Of a stretch of 64,000 nucleotides of DNA, positions 35,915-49,178 are shown one piece after another. Position numbers and translations under genes: made by a program. How positions within the stretch are numbered: position 1 is the first letter of the stretch; every line of letters begins with the position of its first letter. Origin of the DNA: Biomphalaria glabrata. Lineage: Eukaryota; Mollusca; Gastropoda; Planorbidae. The stretch spans positions 33,121,086 through 33,185,085 of the forward strand of contig NC_074715.1 in assembly GCF_947242115.1 (NCBI RefSeq), written 5' to 3'. Below the pieces are notes generated by a model. The model was not told the DNA's origin, made no database searches, and worked only from the letters and a program-made list of their open reading frames with translations.

Positions 35915-38900
35915 TGTAATGGTCAGTTGTATCTCAAAATGATAATAGCAAGAAAAAGTGTAATGATCAGTTGTATCTCAAAATGATAATAGCAAGAAAA
36001 AGTGTAATGATCAGTTGTATCTCAAAATGATAATAGCAAGAAAAAGTGTAATGATCAGTTGTATCTCAAAATGATAATAGCAAGAAAAAGTGTAATGATC
36101 AGTTGTATCTCAAAATGATAATAGCAAGAAAAAGTGTAATGATCAGTTGTATCTCAAAATGATAATAGCAAGAAAAAGTGTAATGATCAGTTGTATCTCA
36201 AAATGATAATAGCAAGAAAAAGTGTAATGATCAGTTGTATCTCAAAATGATAATAGCAAGAAAAAGTGTAATGATCAGTTGTATCTCAAAATGATAATAG
36301 CAAGAAAAAGTGTAATGATCAGTTGTATCTCAAAATGATAATAGCAAGAAAAAGTGTAATGATCAGTTGTATCTCAAAATGATAATAGCAAGAAAAAGTG
36401 TAATGATCAGTTGTATCTCAAAATGATAATAGCAAGAAAAAGTGTAATGATCAGTTGTATCTCAAAATGATAATAGCAAGAAAAAGTGTAATGATCAGTT
36501 GTATCTCAAAATGATCATAGCAAGAAAAAGTGTAATGATCAGTTGTATCTCAAAATGATAATAGCAAGAAAAAGTGTAATGATCAGTTGTATCTCAAAAT
36601 GATCATAGCAAGAAAAAGTGTAATGATCAGTTGTATCTCAAAATGATCATAGCAAGAAAAAGTGTAATGATCAGTTGTATCTCAAAATGATAATAGCAAG
36701 AAAAAGTGTAATGATCAGTTGTATCTCAAAATGATCATAGCAAGAAAAAGTGTAATGATCAGTTGTATCTCAAAATGATCATAGCAAGAAAAAGTGTAAT
36801 GATCAGTTGTATCTCAAAATGATCATAGCAAGAAAAAGTGTAATGATCAGTTGTATCTCAAAATGATAATAGCAAGAAAAAGTGTAATGATCAGTTGTAT
36901 CTCAAAATGATCATAGCAAGAAAAAGTGTAATGATCAGTTGTATCTCAAAATGATCATAGCAAGAAAAAGTGTAATGATCAGTTGTATCTCAAAATGATC
37001 ATAGCAAGAAAAAGTGTAATGATCAGTTGTATCTCAAAATGATAATAGCAAGAAAAAGTGTAATGATCAGTTGTATCTCAAAATGATAATAGCAAGAAAA
37101 AGTGTAATGATCAGTTGTATCTCAAAATGATAATAGCAAGAAAAAGTGTAATGATCAGTTGTATCTCAAAATGATAATAGCAAGAAAAAGTGTAATGATC
37201 AGTTGTATCTCAAAATGATAATAGCAAGAAAAAGTGTAATGATCAGTTGTATCTCAAAATGATAATAGCAAGAAAAAGTGTAATGATCAGTTGTATCTCA
37301 AAATGATAATAGCAAGAAAAAGTGTAATGATCAGTTGTATCTCAAAATGATAATAGCAAGAAAAAGTGTAATGATCAGTTGTATCTCAAAATGATAATAG
37401 CAAGAAAAAGTGTAATGATCAGTTGTATCTCAAAATGATCATAGCAAGAAAAAGTGTAATGATCAGTTGTATCTCAAAATGATCATAGCAAGAAAAAGTG
37501 TAATGATCAGTTGTATCTCAAAATGATCATAGCAAGAAAAAGTGTAATGATCAGTTGTATCTCAAAATGATAATAGCAAGAAAAAGTGTAATGATCAGTT
37601 GTATCTCAAAATGATCATAGCAAGAAAAAGTGTAATGATCAGTTGTATCTCAAAATGATCATAGCAAGAAAAAGTGTAATGATCAGTTGTATCTCAAAAT
37701 GATCATAGCAAGAAAAAGTGTAATGATCAGTTGTATCTCAAAATGATAATAGCAAGAAAAAGTGTAATGATCAGTTGTATCTCAAAATGATAATAGCAAG
37801 AAAAAGTGTAATGATCAGTTGTATCTCAAAATGATCATAGCAAGAAAAAGTGTAATGATCAGTTGTATCTCAAAATGATCATAGCAAGAAAAAGTGTAAT
37901 GATCAGTTGTATCTCAAAATGATCATAGCAAGAAAAAGTGTAATGATCAGTTGTATCTCAAAATGATAATAGCAAGAAAAAGTGTAATGATCAGTTGTAT
38001 CTCAAAATGATAATAGCAAGAAAAAGTGTAATGATCAGTTGTATCTCAAAATGATAATAGCAAGAAAAAGTGTAATGATCAGTTGTATCTCAAAATGATA
38101 ATAGCAAGAAAAAGTGTAATGATCAGTTGTATCTCAAAATGATAATAGCAAGAAAAAGTGTAATGATCAGTTGTATCTCAAAATGATAATAGCAAGAAAA
38201 AGTGTAATGATCAGTTGTATCTCAAAATGATAATAGCAAGAAAAAGTGTAATGATCAGTTGTATCTCAAAATGATAATAGCAAGAAAAAGTGTAATGATC
38301 AGTTGTATCTCAAAATGATAATAGCAAGAAAAAGTGTAATGATCAGTTGTATCTCAAAATGATCATAGCAAGAAAAAGTGTAATGATCAGTTGTATCTCA
38401 AAATGATCATAGCAAGAAAAAGTGTAATGATCAGTTGTATCTCAAAATGATCATAGCAAGAAAAAGTGTAATGATCAGTTGTATCTCAAAATGATCATAG
38501 CAAGAAAAAGTGTAATGATCAGTTGTATCTCAAAATGATAATAGCAAGAAAAAGTGTAATGATCAGTTGTATCTCAAAATGATCATAGCAAGAAAAAGTG
38601 TAATGATCAGTTGTATCTCAAAATGATCATAGCAAGAAAAAGTGTAATGATCAGTTGTATCTCAAAATGATCATAGCAAGAAAAAGTGTAATGATCAGTT
38701 GTATCTCAAAATGATAATAGCAAGAAAAAGTGTAATGATCAGTTGTATCTCAAAATGATAATAGCAAGAAAAAGTGTAATGATCAGTTGTATCTCAAAAT
38801 GATAATAGCAAGAAAAAGTGTAATGATCAGTTGTATCTCAAAATGATAATAGCAAGAAAAAGTGTAATGATCAGTTGTATCTCAAAATGATAATAGCAAG

Positions 38901-40808
38901 AAAAAGTGTAATGATCAGTTGTATCTCAAAATGATAATAGCAAGAAAAAGTGTAATGATCAGTTGTATCTCAAAATGATAATAGCAAGAAAAAGTGTAAT
39001 GATCAGTTGTATCTCAAAATGATAATAGCAAGAAAAAGTGTAATGATCAGTTGTATCTCAAAATGATAATAGCAAGAAAAAGTGTAATGATCAGTTGTAT
39101 CTCAAAATGATCATAGCAAGAAAAAGTGTAATGATCAGTTGTATCTCAAAATGATCATAGCAAGAAAAAGTGTAATGATCAGTTGTATCTCAAAATGATA
39201 ATAGCAAGAAAAAGTGTAATGATCAGTTGTATCTCAAAATGATCATAGCAAGAAAAAGTGTAATGATCAGTTGTATCTCAAAATGATCATAGCAAGAAAA
39301 AGTGTAATGATCAGTTGTATCTCAAAATGATCATAGCAAGAAAAAGTGTAATGATCAGTTGTATCTCAAAATGATAATAGCAAGAAAAAGTGTAATGATC
39401 AGTTGTATCTCAAAATGATCATAGCAAGAAAAAGTGTAATGATCAGTTGTATCTCAAAATGATCATAGCAAGAAAAAGTGTAATGATCAGTTGTATCTCA
39501 AAATGATCATAGCAAGAAAAAGTGTAATGATCAGTTGTATCTCAAAATGATAATAGCAAGAAAAAGTGTAATGATCAGTTGTATCTCAAAATGATCATAG
39601 CAAGAAAAAGTGTAATGATCAGTTGTATCTCAAAATGATCATAGCAAGAAAAAGTGTAATGATCAGTTGTATCTCAAAATGATCATAGCAAGAAAAAGTG
39701 TAATGATCAGTTGTATCTCAAAATGATCATAGCAAGAAAAAGTGTAATGATCAGTTGTATCTCAAAATGATCATAGCAAGAAAAAGTGTAATGATCAGTT
39801 GTATCTCAAAATGATCATAGCAAGAAAAAGTGTAATGATCAGTTGTATCTCAAAATGATAATAGCAAGAAAAAGTGTAATGATCAGTTGTATCTCAAAAT
39901 GATCATAGCAAGAAAAAGTGTAATGATCAGTTGTATCTCAAAATGATCATAGCAAGAAAAAGTGTAATGATCAGTTGTATCTCAAAATGATAATAGCAAG
40001 AAAAAGTGTAATGATCAGTTGTATCTCAAAATGATCATAGCAAGAAAAAGTGTAATGATCAGTTGTATCTCAAAATGATCATAGCAAGAAAAAGTGTAAT
40101 GATCAGTTGTATCTCAAAATGATAATAGCAAGAAAAAGTGTAATGATCAGTTGTATCTCAAAATGATCATAGCAAGAAAAAGTGTAATGATCAGTTGTAT
40201 CTCAAAATGATCATAGCAAGAAAAAGTGTAATGATCAGTTGTATCTCAAAATGATCATAGCAAGAAAAAGTGTAATGATCAGTTGTATCTCAAAATGATA
40301 ATAGCAAGAAAAAGTGTAATGATCAGTTGTATCTCAAAATGATCATAGCAAGAAAAAGTGTAATGATCAGTTGTATCTCAAAATGATCATAGCAAGAAAA
40401 AGTGTAATGATCAGTTGTATCTCAAAATGATCATAGCAAGAAAAAGTGTAATGATCAGTTGTATCTCAAAATGATAATAGCAAGAAAAAGTGTAATGATC
40501 AGTTGTATCTCAAAATGATCATAGCAAGAAAAAGTGTAATGATCAGTTGTATCTCAAAATGATCATAGCAAGAAAAAGTGTAATGATCAGTTGTATCTCA
40601 AAATGATCATAGCAAGAAAAAGTGTAATGATCAGTTGTATCTCAAAATGATAATAGCAAGAAAAAGTGTAATGATCAGTTGTATCTCAAAATGATCATAG
40701 CAAGAAAAAGTGTAATGATCAGTTGTATCTCAAAATGATAATAGCAAGAAAAAGTGTAATGATCAGTTGTATCTCAAAATGATCATAGCAAGAAAAAGTG
40801 TAATGATA
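35915..40808 (+). repeat. Satellite of about 111 copies of a 44-bp unit
   Basis: The unit begins TGTAATGATCAGTTGTATCT and ends AGCAAGAAAAAG; the length is a constant 44 bp. Apart from the first unit (GGTC for GATC), nearly the only variable base is the A or C in GAT(A/C)ATAG. The copy number comes from counting units by eye. There are no spacers, so it is not a CRISPR array, and the near-identity of copies implies recent amplification or homogenisation. Confidence 0.95.
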
Positions 40809-41532
40809 TGAGCGTCAGCTATAGGAAAGAAACCATCAAATGTATTGCACTGGTTCACAGAAATCCCTGATAGTAAAATGTAGGCCTATTATCTACCCTG
40901 ACCCACTAAATGAATAACTTTAACACGTTGTAAATGTAGGCCTATTATCTACCCTGACCCACTAAATGAATAACTTTAACACGTTGTAAATATAGGCTTA
41001 TATGCTAAGAGATTAGGAAAAATAATGTTATAATTGTCTGTAGGTTTCTTTTCTTTTTCATTACATTCTTTAAAAATCCCGAAACCAACTGTCCGAGCTT
41101 ACAGCGCTCCCGCAGACCCTAGCTGGGCAAGGGAAGTGTACAATTTATTTTTAGTGGAGAATGTATACAAATGGTAAAAGTTTGAGAAACACTGCATTTA
41201 AGTGTTTTCCCGTGTTGTCAATAAGACAGGTTAACTTAATTTACATTGAAAATATTCACGTCGTTGTTTTTTCCCACTGCTTAATTGTAATGTATTTAGA
41301 TATAGATCTATATCCTTCTGGCATTTGTGATAATGAGAAGTCAGTCCATCTTGAATAAGTCAACGTGTTTACTTCACAGGGACATATTGACTTTACAGTT
41401 GGCTGGTTTGAAAGTCATGTTTTAGTCAATCCAAACTGACAGTACTTGAAATCACACTTCTTGTTATGTGACACACACACGTTATAAGTTCATAATCCAC
41501 TAGGTCTTTATCGAATGATCAACAACAAAAAA
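40809..41532. other. Spacer and 3' flank of alpha-kinase gene 2
   Basis: Contains a 58-bp direct duplication (about 40875-40932 and 40933-40990, 'taggcctattatctaccctg'). A minus-strand AATAAA near 41145 could be a polyadenylation signal for gene 2. No gene seen. Confidence 0.5.
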
Positions 41533-44500
41533 CTACATGTCTCTACTTGTAGTGGACATATACTGGTCACTTGTTGTCCTCTTTAAACAAGACTTTATGG
41601 GCGTGGTTGTGTCTCTTGATCTGCTGTTCACATCGGGCAAGTCTGGGCAAGAAAGTTCGGATATTGTCCAGCTTTTAACACGCCGTTGGTCAACAATGCT
41701 TTCGTGTCTCGACACGCTCTCCTCGTAGGGTGGCGGGCCGTCTGTAGCAACCAAGGGATGCAACTGAGAGTCACGACTCACTCTGTCCATCCATTTTTTC
41801 CGGAGTTTTGCCCCTTCGTCACTCGCATGACGCCGTAACACGGGGAGCCTGTTCTTTAGCGAGCTTCGAGGGAACACACATTGATCTAATCTCAAATTGA
41901 AGTGAACTTTCCTTCTCCCATCCATGCAATCGTCCTCCCTATCTTGTGGGAGATCACCGTTCAGTTTGGGCCAGTCTTTGCAGATCTCAGTGCATCGGTG
42001 ACACAGAAAAAAATCTACCATACCAGATTCCCCGTGGTCGAAAGAACCATACATCTTATCCCTGTAATGTAATAAGAATATAAATATAGTATCGATATAA
42101 TTAAAAAACAAACAAACTCAAATCCGATCCCAATCTTTTCAAGTGATTCTACGCTTCCATTTAAAATGGATGGCAAAGTACACTCAGCCTGAGTGGTGTG
42201 GTCAAAAACAGAGGCATAAAAATAATTTCTCAGGCCCTTCACATATTCAAGTATATTCAGATAGTTGACTAATAAATCTACTTAGGCCTATGATCTTATT
42301 TAGTAAGCAACATTTTTTTTTGTCATATAAGCTAGACCATTATAAGATCTTTTTTCTTTTTCTAAATACAGTGTACCGGTACATTATTTTTAAAAAAGTG
42401 GAAGAGGTATATTAATGTTGAATAATATTTGGGAGAGGGGGGAGTAGGACTCACTGTAGGAAAGAAGATAACTAATCAAAATATCAGTGGGAGAAAAAAA
42501 GCGGAAGTAAATTAATACAATATATTATTGTGGAGGTGGTGGCTGATCAGTAAAGTGCTTGGCTTCCAAACTGGGGTCCGTGGTTCGAATCCTGATGAAG
42601 AGTGGGATTTTTTTTTTCTGGATTTTCGGGTGTCTCTGAGTCCACCAACTCTAATGGGTACCTGACGTAAGTTCGGTATAAGTAAAGGCGGTTGGTCGTT
42701 GTGCTGGCCACATGACACCCTCGTTAACCTGTAGCCACAGAAACATGACCTTTACATCATCTGCCCTATAGACTACAAGGTCTGAAAGGGAAACTTTATT
42801 TTGATTAAATACATTTATTTCCAATCTCTATGATTGCAAAAGTAATATTTTAAGCCCCCCCCCCCTAGTAATACTTGCGAGCCACTAGAAATATAAATTT
42901 TAAAAAATCAATGGATACCTGGAATGTACGGTGACATCGGTAATGACGTAGCCTGTCGTGACGTCATATGTTGCCAGTATGTCGCAGATCAACAGTTGAC
43001 CATCAGTAACTAAGTATGTGAAATGGGAAAATGTACTGAGATGTTCTGATTCAGAAACGTCCACATCATTCCAAGGCGGCCACTCGGACCAAGGGCAGTA
43101 TAAGTAGAGAGCATCTGTTGGTACACAGCATACATACACACATTAAACAACTTGTTTTGTTTGGAAACTACCTTTTTTTTTAACAATGAAAATACGTTGA
43201 TATATATTTGTGCTGTAGACTACAGTAGGAAATTATTGTGCTTATCGAAGGAAGAGCTTCTGTTATTTTAGAATAAAAAAGTTGTCACTCGTGTTACAAT
43301 GACATTAGCGTAAACATTTCGAGCTGCACTCAACATTACATTGTCGTGATGATAAAGAGCTATGCTAATTAGTACATTTAGGTAACGATACGAAGCTGTG
43401 CTAAATCTAACTTGTCGTGATGACATTGAGATGAGCTAAATACGACATAACGATGTACATAGATCTTTGCTTAAGATTAAAGTCGGCAATGGTACAGAAC
43501 TATTCTTAGTATCACAATGGCGTGAAAATGAGCTGTTCTGAGTGCTACATAGGAATCAGAGTGACAATCTCATACGACAGACATTTCGGTAGCATGGTAC
43601 TTACGACATAATGCCACACGAGACGAATGTGGAAGATTAAATGAATGATGTACTGTCCTGACATTACATGAGACCGGCGAGACACATTTAATAATCGTAA
43701 TAATCGTGTACTGACATTGCATGACATCGACGTAACAGATTTAATAAATCGTATACTGACAGTACTTTACAAAGGCGTGAATTAAGAGATACTGACAATA
43801 AATAGCATGGATGTCACATCAGCTTGCCAAACTGACGTGAGAATAGTGTTGAAGAATGAGACATTAAAATAGAACTGATCGAATGCCCGACAAGGCAAAA
43901 ATCTATATTTCACAAACCCAGTGCCATTTACGTCCTAGCAATATTGATGAGATTAAAGATCTGTTTTAGTGTCGATGCTCTGAGTATCAGTGAGATAATG
44001 TAAATGTACTAAGTGTCGATGCTCTGAGTTTCAGTGGGATAGTATAAATGTAGGCCTACTAAGTGTCGATGCTCTGAGTATCACTGAGATAATGTAAATG
44101 TACAAAGTGTCGATGCTCTGAGTATCAGTGGGATAGTATAAATGTACAAAGTGTCGATGTTCTGAGTATCAGTGAGATAATGTAAATGTACTAAGTGTCG
44201 ATGTTCTGAGTATCAGTGAGATAATGTAAATGTACTAAGTGTCGATGTTCTGAGTATCAGTGAGATAATGTAAATGTACAAAGGGTCGAAGTTCTGAGTA
44301 TCAGTGAGATAATGTAAATGTACTAAGGGTCGATGTTCTGAGTATCAGTGAGATAATGTAAATGTACTAAGTGTCGATGTTCTGAGTATCAGTGAGATAA
44401 TGTAAATGTACAAAGTGTCGATGCTCTGAGTATCAGTGGGATAGTATAAATGTACAAAGTGTCGATGTTCTGAGTATCAGTGAGATAATGTAAATGTACT

Positions 44501-46510
44501 AAGTGTCGATGTTCTGAGTATCAGTGAGATAATGTAAATGTACTAAGTGTCGATGTTCTGAGTATCAGTGAGATAATGTAAATGTACTAAGTGTCGATGT
44601 TCTGAGTATCAGTGAGATAATGTAAATGTACAAAGGGTCGAAGTTCTGAGTATCAGTGAGATAATGTAAATGTACTAAGGGTCGATGTTCTGAGTATCAG
44701 TGAGATAATGTAAATGTACTAAGTGTCGATGTTCTGAGTATCAGTGAGATAATGTAAATGTACTAAGTGTCGATGTTCTGAGTATCAGTGAGATAATGTA
44801 AATGTACAAAGTGTCGAAGTTCTGAGTATCAGTGAGATAATGTAAATGTACTAAGGGTCGATGTTCTGAGTATCAGTGAGATAATGTAAATGTACAAAGT
44901 GTCGATGTTCTGAGTATCAGTGAGATAATGTAAATGTACTAAGTGTCGATGTTCTGAGTATCAGTGAGATAATGTAAATGTACTAAGTGTCGATGTTCTG
45001 AGTATCAGTGAGATAATGTAAATGTACTAAGTGTCGATGTTCTGAGTATCAGTGAGATAATGTAAATGTACAAAGTGTCGAAGTTCTGAGTATCAGTGAG
45101 ATAATGTAAATGTACTAAGGGTCGATGTTCTGAGTATCAGTGAGATAATGTAAATGTACTAAGTGTCGATGTTCTGAGTATCAGTGAGATAATGTAAATG
45201 TACTAAGTGTCGATGTTCTGAGTATCAGTGAGATAATGTAAATGTACAAAGTGTCGAAGTTCTGAGTATCAGTGAGATAATGTAAATGTACTAAGGGTCG
45301 ATGTTCTGAGTATCAGTGAGATAATGTAAATGTACAAAGTGTCGATGTTCTGAGTATCAGTGAGATAATGTAAATGTACAAAGTGTCGATGCTCTGAGTA
45401 TCAGTGGGATAATGTAAATGTACTAAGTGTCGATGCTCTGAGTATCAGTGGGATAATGTAAATGTACTAAGTGTCGATGCTCTGAGTATCAGTGGGATAG
45501 TGTAAATGTACTAAATGCCATTGAAAGGACTAAATGTTTTTAAGCATGCCAGTATACTAGGTTTGTGCACACATTTAAAAGCAACCATGACTGTGCTGGT
45601 TCAGCCACAAGGCAGATGGATTCATCCCAGAAGATAATACCTATGCAGAGCTTGCCGATGAAACCAGACAAGAGACGTTCTTTGCTAAACGACCGATACA
45701 AGATGTTTGCAAGCGGCAAATGACAACCACAGCTATCAATGAGAGGACGTGGTCCAGGTAATGTATACATGTAGAGTCACGGACTGTGAGAGATGACATA
45801 ACCATTGCTGAAAGCAAAAGGGACCGAGACGGGCGTGATTGGAAGAGGAAAGCTACCTTGACATCTAGTCAAAAGATTGAATCAACATATACTGGAAAGA
45901 TCTGTTGCAGTCTGCCACTGTTCAACCACAACAAAATACGCTTCTTAGAAGAAATGAAATTAATATGTACAACTACCAAGCTCATCCAGTGTCTCTCGAA
46001 ACAAAAGGATACCATTCAGTGATCTAAAGTAGATAACCTGCATTTATCATAAATGTTGTTGGTTGTTTTTTTTTTTTATTCAACGGGTTATATCTTAAAA
46101 TTTAATGCTGTCTTTAAAGAAGGAATTATGTACACCTCTTTAAATAATAGCTATTATTATTCTACCTGGAACATGTTCCTCAACAGAAACCCAGTCATCT
46201 TTGTTGAGGACAGTGTAACCATGGCGACGCTCTAGCCACTTGTTGACCTTTGACACTTTGTCCATTTGGACAAGACAAGAAGGGATAACCTAGAAAATAA
46301 ACAGCCAGGGGAGAGTAGTCATTATTGCGAGCAGCAGATGTGTAGAAGACTTATAAAGTCCCTAGAGTTAAAATAAAAATAATGGCATCGAAGAGAATAG
46401 GTATTTGTAAGCCCTCTTTCTCTCTCTAACTTACATTTTGACATCTCTCTCTCTCTAAGTCTCTCTCTATATACACTGTCTCCCTCTTTCTCTCTCACAC
46501 ACATTTCGAC

Positions 46511-46562
<52 letters not shown>

Positions 46563-49178
46563 TCTACCCCTTTCCTTCTCTTTTTCTCTCTACCCTGTCT
46601 TTTTCTCTTCTAATATCTCTAGATTTCTTTTGAAGGTCAGGTATCTAGTGTTAAATTAAATAAAATAAGAACGTAGATTTACGGAGTAATTGTCCACGCT
46701 TGATCCCTTTGTGTTTTGGACATAAGATTTTTTTTATTTATTAGGTTAAAGCATTGTAGAAGTTTAATAAGCATTTCAAAAATATTTTACATCTATTTGT
46801 CATTGTCAGGTCCGAATAATTTTATGTTTTATTGCTCAAAAATACTAGTATAGCTATAAATATATAAAGATTTGCCGCTGAGGGTTTTAACAACAATTTA
46901 TATACTATATATAAAAATACAATCAACATAAATAAGGACACCTCCAGATCTCTATATGTATTGGCTATTGCATTAAAAAAAATTAGAAATAATACGTTTG
47001 AATTTGTAAACGCACATGTATTATTCCTCTCCCACGTGACCTCCTGGGGCATAGCTGACGTGGAACATTTTTGTAAAACGCAACTATCAATATTTGAAAC
47101 ATCTTCAATGAATCTCTCAAAAGGAAAAAGGCGAAGAAGGGGTAAAACAAAAACACGAGTCTAAACACTTTCCTGTCTGCAATGCCTGCACAAAGAGTCA
47201 GAGTTACTCACAGTTAGCTCAGGTCCAGAAGGGAATGTCTCTTTGAATTTTGTAGCCATTTCTCTCGTCTTCTTGGCGTTGTCAGTCTCTTGTTGCCAAT
47301 TCTCTCGAGTATTTGGCAAGTTGGTGAAAGCCTTCACTGTCACCTTCTCCCACTGCCTAGCACCTTGGCCAAGCAAAACACCTCTGTACGTGGTTTTCTT
47401 GCACCCTCTGTGGAACGGTTTGGCATGGAGTCCGACCTGACAGATAATAATTACGACTTTAAATTACGTTTTAAATTCATGATATCAACAAAAATAGGGG
47501 CAAACAAATGTATTTACTAACTTGTCATGAAGTTGTTCAGGAAATGAGTTTAAAAAAAAAAAAAAAACAACTCGCGAGATCTTTGAGCTTCATGTGGCAG
47601 GGAAATGTTTACCTGTTATCTGTTTTTAGATCTAGTTGATAACGAAGGTGTTGTATGACCAGCACAATCACAAAACGATTTAAATGTGACGCAAGTTAGT
47701 TACCAGAGATATATCTATCTGAATAGTGTAAATATTTGTGCAAGATGTTTATATATAAATATAAAGGATTAACTAGAAGCAAAATAACGTGGAACAATGG
47801 AAGGAACATTAAAAAAAAACAGCATGGAACTAAAGAAGCAAAGAAGGCTAACGTGGTCTATTGGGTCAACCGGTCAAATGTGATGTCTTTACTTTGGCGG
47901 CGGGAAAAAACTTTAATGTCTCACTAGTTGTCCAAACAAAATGGAAAAGAGTTGTCACCCCTCTCCCGAAAATGCCTTTCCTTCTGTTTGGTACATCGGG
48001 GACAAGACAATTCGTTCAATGACATTTCGTTCACCGACAAATCGTTCACGACTTTTCGTCCACCAGACATTTCAAAATAGAATCATCTTAAAATTAAATT
48101 TCACTTACGTCATCAACACGGCTTAGCGGGAAATTAAACGCCCTCGACAAATGTTTCCTTCATAGACATAGAACCTTTGTATTCAGTAGGCCTACAGTGT
48201 TGAATTAATAAAGAGACATACAGGAATATTGTATGTCAACTCATAACTGGACTGTTTAGAGAACTTAATTATGCACAGCACACTGGTAAGACTGTGTGCA
48301 ATAACGAAGCATTACAAGAAATAAATATAATGAACAATAATGGATAATAATTATATTTATAAAGGAGGATTGATTAAAAAAAAACACTTTGTTACTTGTT
48401 TCTTGGTTAATGTTCGAATAATAATTTTTGAATTACAATGCAAATGCTAATGATTTTTCGTCTTTGAGAAAACAACAACTTGAAAACATATTCATATAAG
48501 ACGACAAGGAGGCTATATTTTAAGCAGTCGAGGAGAAGACATTTGAAGGATTAAATATACTTTATTTCTTTTTTTTTTTTTAAATCTTGTTTTCTTCGAA
48601 CTGTCGTCACGAGGGTCTCAAGTTTGAATGCTGCCACCTGGCGCCAGGACATAACAATCTTCTCTAGCTCAGGAAAGACCAAAACATCAAAAACAAAACT
48701 TCACTTCACTAGTCTATATGTTTTGAAGTCGTGAATAGAAATATCAAGCTTGATTCACTGGAAAAGCACGCCATCCAAGCTCAACTTGCTTCATAACTAA
48801 CCAACAGACACGCAATAGGACGTAATAATCTTTTTTGAAGTAACGTCTGTATTTTATAACAGAAGATGACATCTATAATCGTTTTTAAAAAGAAGTAGGG
48901 TTGAAATACTGTCAACTTTGAGACTTTAACGTTAGAACAAATGTTACCTAAGCAACAATGATTTATAAATAGAAATGTGCACGCATACAATACAAGATCA
49001 TGAAGATGTTAGCAGATAGGTAACACTGGTCTATAATCCCCTGTCTGTTACAGTCTGTAAAATAAGAACACTTTTAGTATTGCAATAGAGTATGGATGTT
49101 AGGGTGGTGACTTACCCAGTATTTATAGCCATCCTCTCCATGTAGACATAGAGTCTCAGAGGTCATTGCTTGGCCCAT
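41533..49178 (-). CDS. Alpha-kinase protein, gene 2 (paralogue with altered catalytic motif), five exons
   Basis: Paralogue of the alpha-kinase gene at 21969-24444. Exons 5' to 3': 49178-49116, 47436-47212, 46289-46166, 43114-42919, 42061-41533; phases join to 378 aa. The first three exons have exactly the lengths of gene 1 (63, 225, 124). Lys56 in VTVKAF, FSHFTY (166-171), glycine loop DHGESGM (211-217) and HRCTEIC (224-230) are kept. The DxQG motif is replaced by DILA (182-185) and the next stretch is three residues shorter, so metal binding and catalysis may be changed or lost. An extra intron (42062-42918) cuts the region that is one exon in gene 1. The shorter tail keeps RRHAS (279-283), PPPY (312-315) and RRVKSW (329-334). 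It could be an expressed divergent kinase, a pseudokinase or an early pseudogene; the open exons and clean splice sites favour an expressed gene. Confidence 0.83.
42532..42802 (+). mobile_element. tRNA-derived SINE family 1 in intron 4 of alpha-kinase gene 2
   Basis: Second full-length copy of the SINE at 16878-17141. B-box GGTTCGAATCC, the body 'gttgtgctggccacatgacac' and the 3' end 'aggtctgaaagggaaacttta' are all present. It is more diverged than the intron 8 copy of PPM1G. Confidence 0.8.
43115..43967 (-). other. Start of intron 3 of alpha-kinase gene 2 (degenerate repeat)
   Basis: Intronic. Between about 43300 and 43800 words such as CGTGATGACATT and GAGCT..GCTAAAT recur loosely, suggesting an old, decayed tandem array. 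No exon seen. Confidence 0.4.
43968..45514 (+). repeat. Second satellite: about 35 copies of another 44-bp unit
   Basis: The unit AGTGTCGATGTTCTGAGTAT continues CAGTGAGATAATGTAAATGTACTA (44 bp). Variants: GTGTCGATG/GGGTCGATG, GATGC/GATGT/GAAGT, AGTGGGATAGTA/AGTGAGATAATG, and GTACT/GTACA. The variants are clustered in order along the array. It lies within intron 3 of alpha-kinase gene 2. Confidence 0.93.
45515..46165 (-). other. Rest of intron 3 of alpha-kinase gene 2
   Basis: Intronic, AT-rich, non-repetitive; the open frames here have no gene features. Confidence 0.5.
46420..46562. repeat. (CT)n and (TA)n microsatellites
   Basis: A CTCT-rich tract runs from about 46420 to 46500 and a nearly pure (TA)n run from 46505 to 46560, both inside intron 2 of alpha-kinase gene 2. 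Confidence 0.9.
47437..49115 (-). other. Intron 1 of alpha-kinase gene 2
   Basis: A short degenerate minisatellite lies at about 47995-48070 (ACATTTCGTTCACC-type units). Otherwise AT-rich, no exon seen. Confidence 0.5.

Noticed and set aside
35915-40808. Possible CRISPR array
   Set aside because: 44-bp repeats with no spacers in an animal genome; it is a satellite.
35915-45514. Common origin of the two 44-bp satellites
   Set aside because: Aligned in the best register by eye only 17 of 44 bases agree, little above what AT-rich chance gives. The equal period remains as a weak observation.
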